Shown here piece by piece: positions 6,702 through 7,648 of a stretch of DNA of 7,648 nucleotides. A program made the translations under genes and the position numbers. The first letter of the stretch is position 1; each line of letters starts with the position of its first letter. Under the pieces are notes generated by a model that did not search any database, was not told the DNA's origin, and saw only the letters and a list, made by a program, of their open reading frames with translations. The stretch is from Bradyrhizobium sp. (GTDB lineage: Bacteria > Pseudomonadota > Alphaproteobacteria > Rhizobiales > Xanthobacteraceae). The stretch spans positions 1-7,648 of the forward strand of contig JAICIT010000106.1 of the NCBI GenBank assembly GCA_025960445.1, written 5' to 3'.

Positions 6702-7322
6702 TCAGGAAGCGCGGGAAGTGGTCATCACGATCCGAATGAGATCGGCGGCGTTTCTGGCGCCGAGCTTCTTCATGATGTTGGCGCGATGATCTTCGACGGT
6801 CCGCGGGCTGATTCCGAGCTTGCGCCCAGCTTCCTTGTTGGACGCGCCGCCGGCAAATTGCGCCAGCACCTCACGTTCGCGCCGGGTCAATGTTTCGCGC
6901 CGGGAAAAGTGCAGCGGGGAACGATTGGCGTGTCGGCGCGCATACGCGCCGATCGCCTGATCCAGCCATCCCACGATCTCTCCGGTGCGCAATGGCTCCT
7001 CTATGAAATCCAGTGAGCCGTTTTTGATGGCCTTGACCGCCATGGCAATGTCGCCCAGTCCCGAGATCATGAAGCCAGGCGGCGGCGCGTCAGCGCCGTG
7101 ATTCTGTTTGCTGGTATCGAGCCCTGATCTGCGCGGAAGTTGCACGTCGAGTGGTATGAAGGATGAACTGCGGGTTCGCGAGACCGACCTCAGAGTGGCG
7201 CGGTCCGGATAACAGAGCACCCGATAGCTGCCCGTCGACACAACCACGCAAAGCCCTTCGCGCATGGCCTGCTCACGGTCGGCTGGCAGCGCTTCTCCGT
7301 CGGGCACCAAATTATCGGACAT
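6702..7322 (-). CDS. FixJ/LuxR-family transcriptional regulator with a degenerate receiver domain
   Basis: The 206-residue protein ends in a clear LuxR/GerE helix-turn-helix (about 143-202): LTRREREVL, then SNKEAGRKLGISPRTVEDHR and MKKLGA. Residues 15-125 align with the FixJ receiver domain: LDVQLPRRSGL matches FixJ DLRMPDMSGV with D59 as the phosphate-accepting aspartate, ISGLGDIAMAVKAIKNGSLDFIEEPL matches [26 protein letters not shown], and S87 matches the conserved Thr. The spacings (28 and 50 residues after D59) equal those of FixJ. However, the conserved Lys is E109, the second acidic-pocket residue is R16, and the first beta strand is poorly formed. It may bind DNA without normal phosphorylation. 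ATG 7322 is the longest possible start, with an in-frame TGA seven bases before it; the ribosome binding site is poor. ATG at residue 20 is an alternative. No sensor kinase is adjacent, and the target genes are unknown. Confidence 0.85.
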   Translation of the reverse strand: MSDNLVPDGEALPADREQAMREGLCVVVSTGSYRVLCYPDRATLRSVSRTRSSSFIPLDVQLPRRSGLDTSKQNHGADAPPPGFMISGLGDIAMAVKAIKNGSLDFIEEPLRTGEIVGWLDQAIGAYARRHANRSPLHFSRRETLTRREREVLAQFAGGASNKEAGRKLGISPRTVEDHRANIMKKLGARNAADLIRIVMTTSRAS

Positions 7323-7461
7323 TTCCCATCATCCATGGCCGGTGAAAATAACGCCCACGCAACGGCAGCTGCGAACTTTCGAAACCTCAGTAGTTGTACG
7401 GTAACAAAAGTTAACCTGCAAGTAGCACTGCGAGGGAATAAAATGAGATCAGGAGTGCGCT
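7323..7461. promoter_or_regulatory. Divergent intergenic region with a near-palindrome and possible promoter for the regulator
   Basis: GGTAACAAAAGTTAACC at 7400-7416 is an inverted repeat with one-base bulges. On the - strand, TTGCAG (7421-7416) and TACAAC (7398-7393) are 17 bp apart and give a poor sigma-70-like pair (3/6 and 4/6 matches) whose spacer contains the near-palindrome. A repressor or activator bound there could control both directions. No strong promoter is seen for the + strand small ORF. Most of this is inferred from weak matches. Confidence 0.25.
7451..7455 (+). promoter_or_regulatory. Ribosome binding site of the small ORF
   Basis: AGGAG lies six bases before ATG 7462. A second purine run, GAGGG at 7432-7436, lies six bases before ATG 7443 in another frame, so two overlapping starts have good signals; base composition favours 7462. 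Confidence 0.6.
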
Positions 7462-7623
7462 ATGCAGAATGTGGCAGGCATCGCAGTTTCGGTTCCGTCG
7501 GAGGATCGAACCAACAGCCATGGCTCGATCGTCGCGAGCCAGCGGATCCAGCAAACCAACGCATTGATCGTGCCAAACTTGGCTCCCAACATTCTCATCA
7601 ACCAAACGCCCGCCCGCTTTTAA
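7462..7623 (+). CDS. Small hypothetical protein (53 residues)
   Basis: This short frame begins MQNVAGIAVSVPSEDR and ends INQTPARF before TAA at 7621-7623. AGGAG at 7451-7455 gives a good ribosome binding site. About 70% of its third codon positions are G or C, as expected for this genome, whereas the overlapping frame from ATG 7443 has far fewer. The product is rich in Asn and Gln (11 of 53 residues), has no Cys, no clear membrane helix and no signal peptide, and matches no family I recognise. It lies divergent from the LuxR-type regulator, 139 bp away, and may be its target or partner, but this is only positional. The stop is four bases before a dispersed repeat. Confidence 0.55.
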   Translation: MQNVAGIAVSVPSEDRTNSHGSIVASQRIQQTNALIVPNLAPNILINQTPARF

Positions 7624-7627
7624 GTTC

Positions 7628-7648
7628 GTCATTGCGAGGAGCGAACGC
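7628..7648. repeat. Start of a dispersed intergenic repeat, cut by the window end
   Basis: CGTCATTGCGAGGAGCGAA at 7628-7646 is the opening of a short repeat that I remember as very common between genes in Bradyrhizobium and relatives, where it usually goes on to GCGACGAAGCAATCC. Only the first 21 bases are in the window, so the element's end and second arm cannot be checked. Confidence 0.55.

Noticed and set aside
7411..7416. CtrA half-site (TTAACC)
   Set aside because: The full TTAA-N7-TTAA pattern is absent; a 6-base match alone carries little weight.
7411..7632. Minus-strand 73-codon frame overlapping the small ORF
   Set aside because: It covers the small ORF's coding strand in reverse, starts inside or next to the dispersed repeat, and has no ribosome binding site that I can see.

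Overview
The window looks like chromosomal DNA from a high-GC alphaproteobacterium of the Bradyrhizobium / Rhodopseudomonas (Nitrobacteraceae) type. I infer this from codon use, the protein families, and two short dispersed repeats that I remember from Bradyrhizobium-like genomes: the GCGTTTTCGAGCGAAGTGG type at 6460-6675 and the CGTCATTGCGAGGAGCGAA type at the right edge. No search was run, so the taxonomy is an inference. I see no insertion sequence, phage gene, tRNA, rRNA or CRISPR array.

Layout. (1) 2-160: the 3' end of a class-V PLP-dependent aminotransferase of the alanine/serine-glyoxylate type. (2) 275-4239: a complete three-gene ABC importer on the + strand. It has an ATPase with a TOBE tail (TTG start), a Tat-exported solute-binding protein (best start 1356) and a permease in which two transmembrane halves are fused in one chain (best start 2524). 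A strong palindrome lies between the binding protein and the permease. The importer resembles the ferric/AfuABC group, but the binding protein lacks the tandem tyrosines of true ferric binders, so its substrate is unknown. (3) 4338-6458: an S9-family serine peptidase of the oligopeptidase B type (GTG start). Its Ser-Asp-His triad is intact, but three of the four acidic residues that set dibasic specificity in the enterobacterial enzyme are replaced. (4) 6459-6701: the gap between convergent genes, holding a likely terminator and an array of about 3.3 copies of a 62-63 bp unit built from a dispersed palindromic repeat. (5) 6702-7322, - strand: a FixJ/LuxR-type regulator with a good DNA-binding domain and a degraded receiver domain. 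(6) 7462-7623, + strand: a 53-codon small ORF with a good ribosome binding site, divergent from the regulator. A near-palindrome sits between the two. The sequence then runs into another dispersed repeat cut off by the window end.

How the parts work together. The three ABC genes form one uptake system: the periplasmic protein captures solute, the fused permease moves it and the ATPase drives it. The peptidase follows on the same strand after a 98 bp gap and has its own ribosome binding site, so it may be co-transcribed or separate. The regulator and small ORF form a divergent pair that could share control sequence. I see no convincing evidence of a wholly new system. The parts most worth a second look are the altered peptidase pocket, the degraded receiver, the repeat array and the small ORF.
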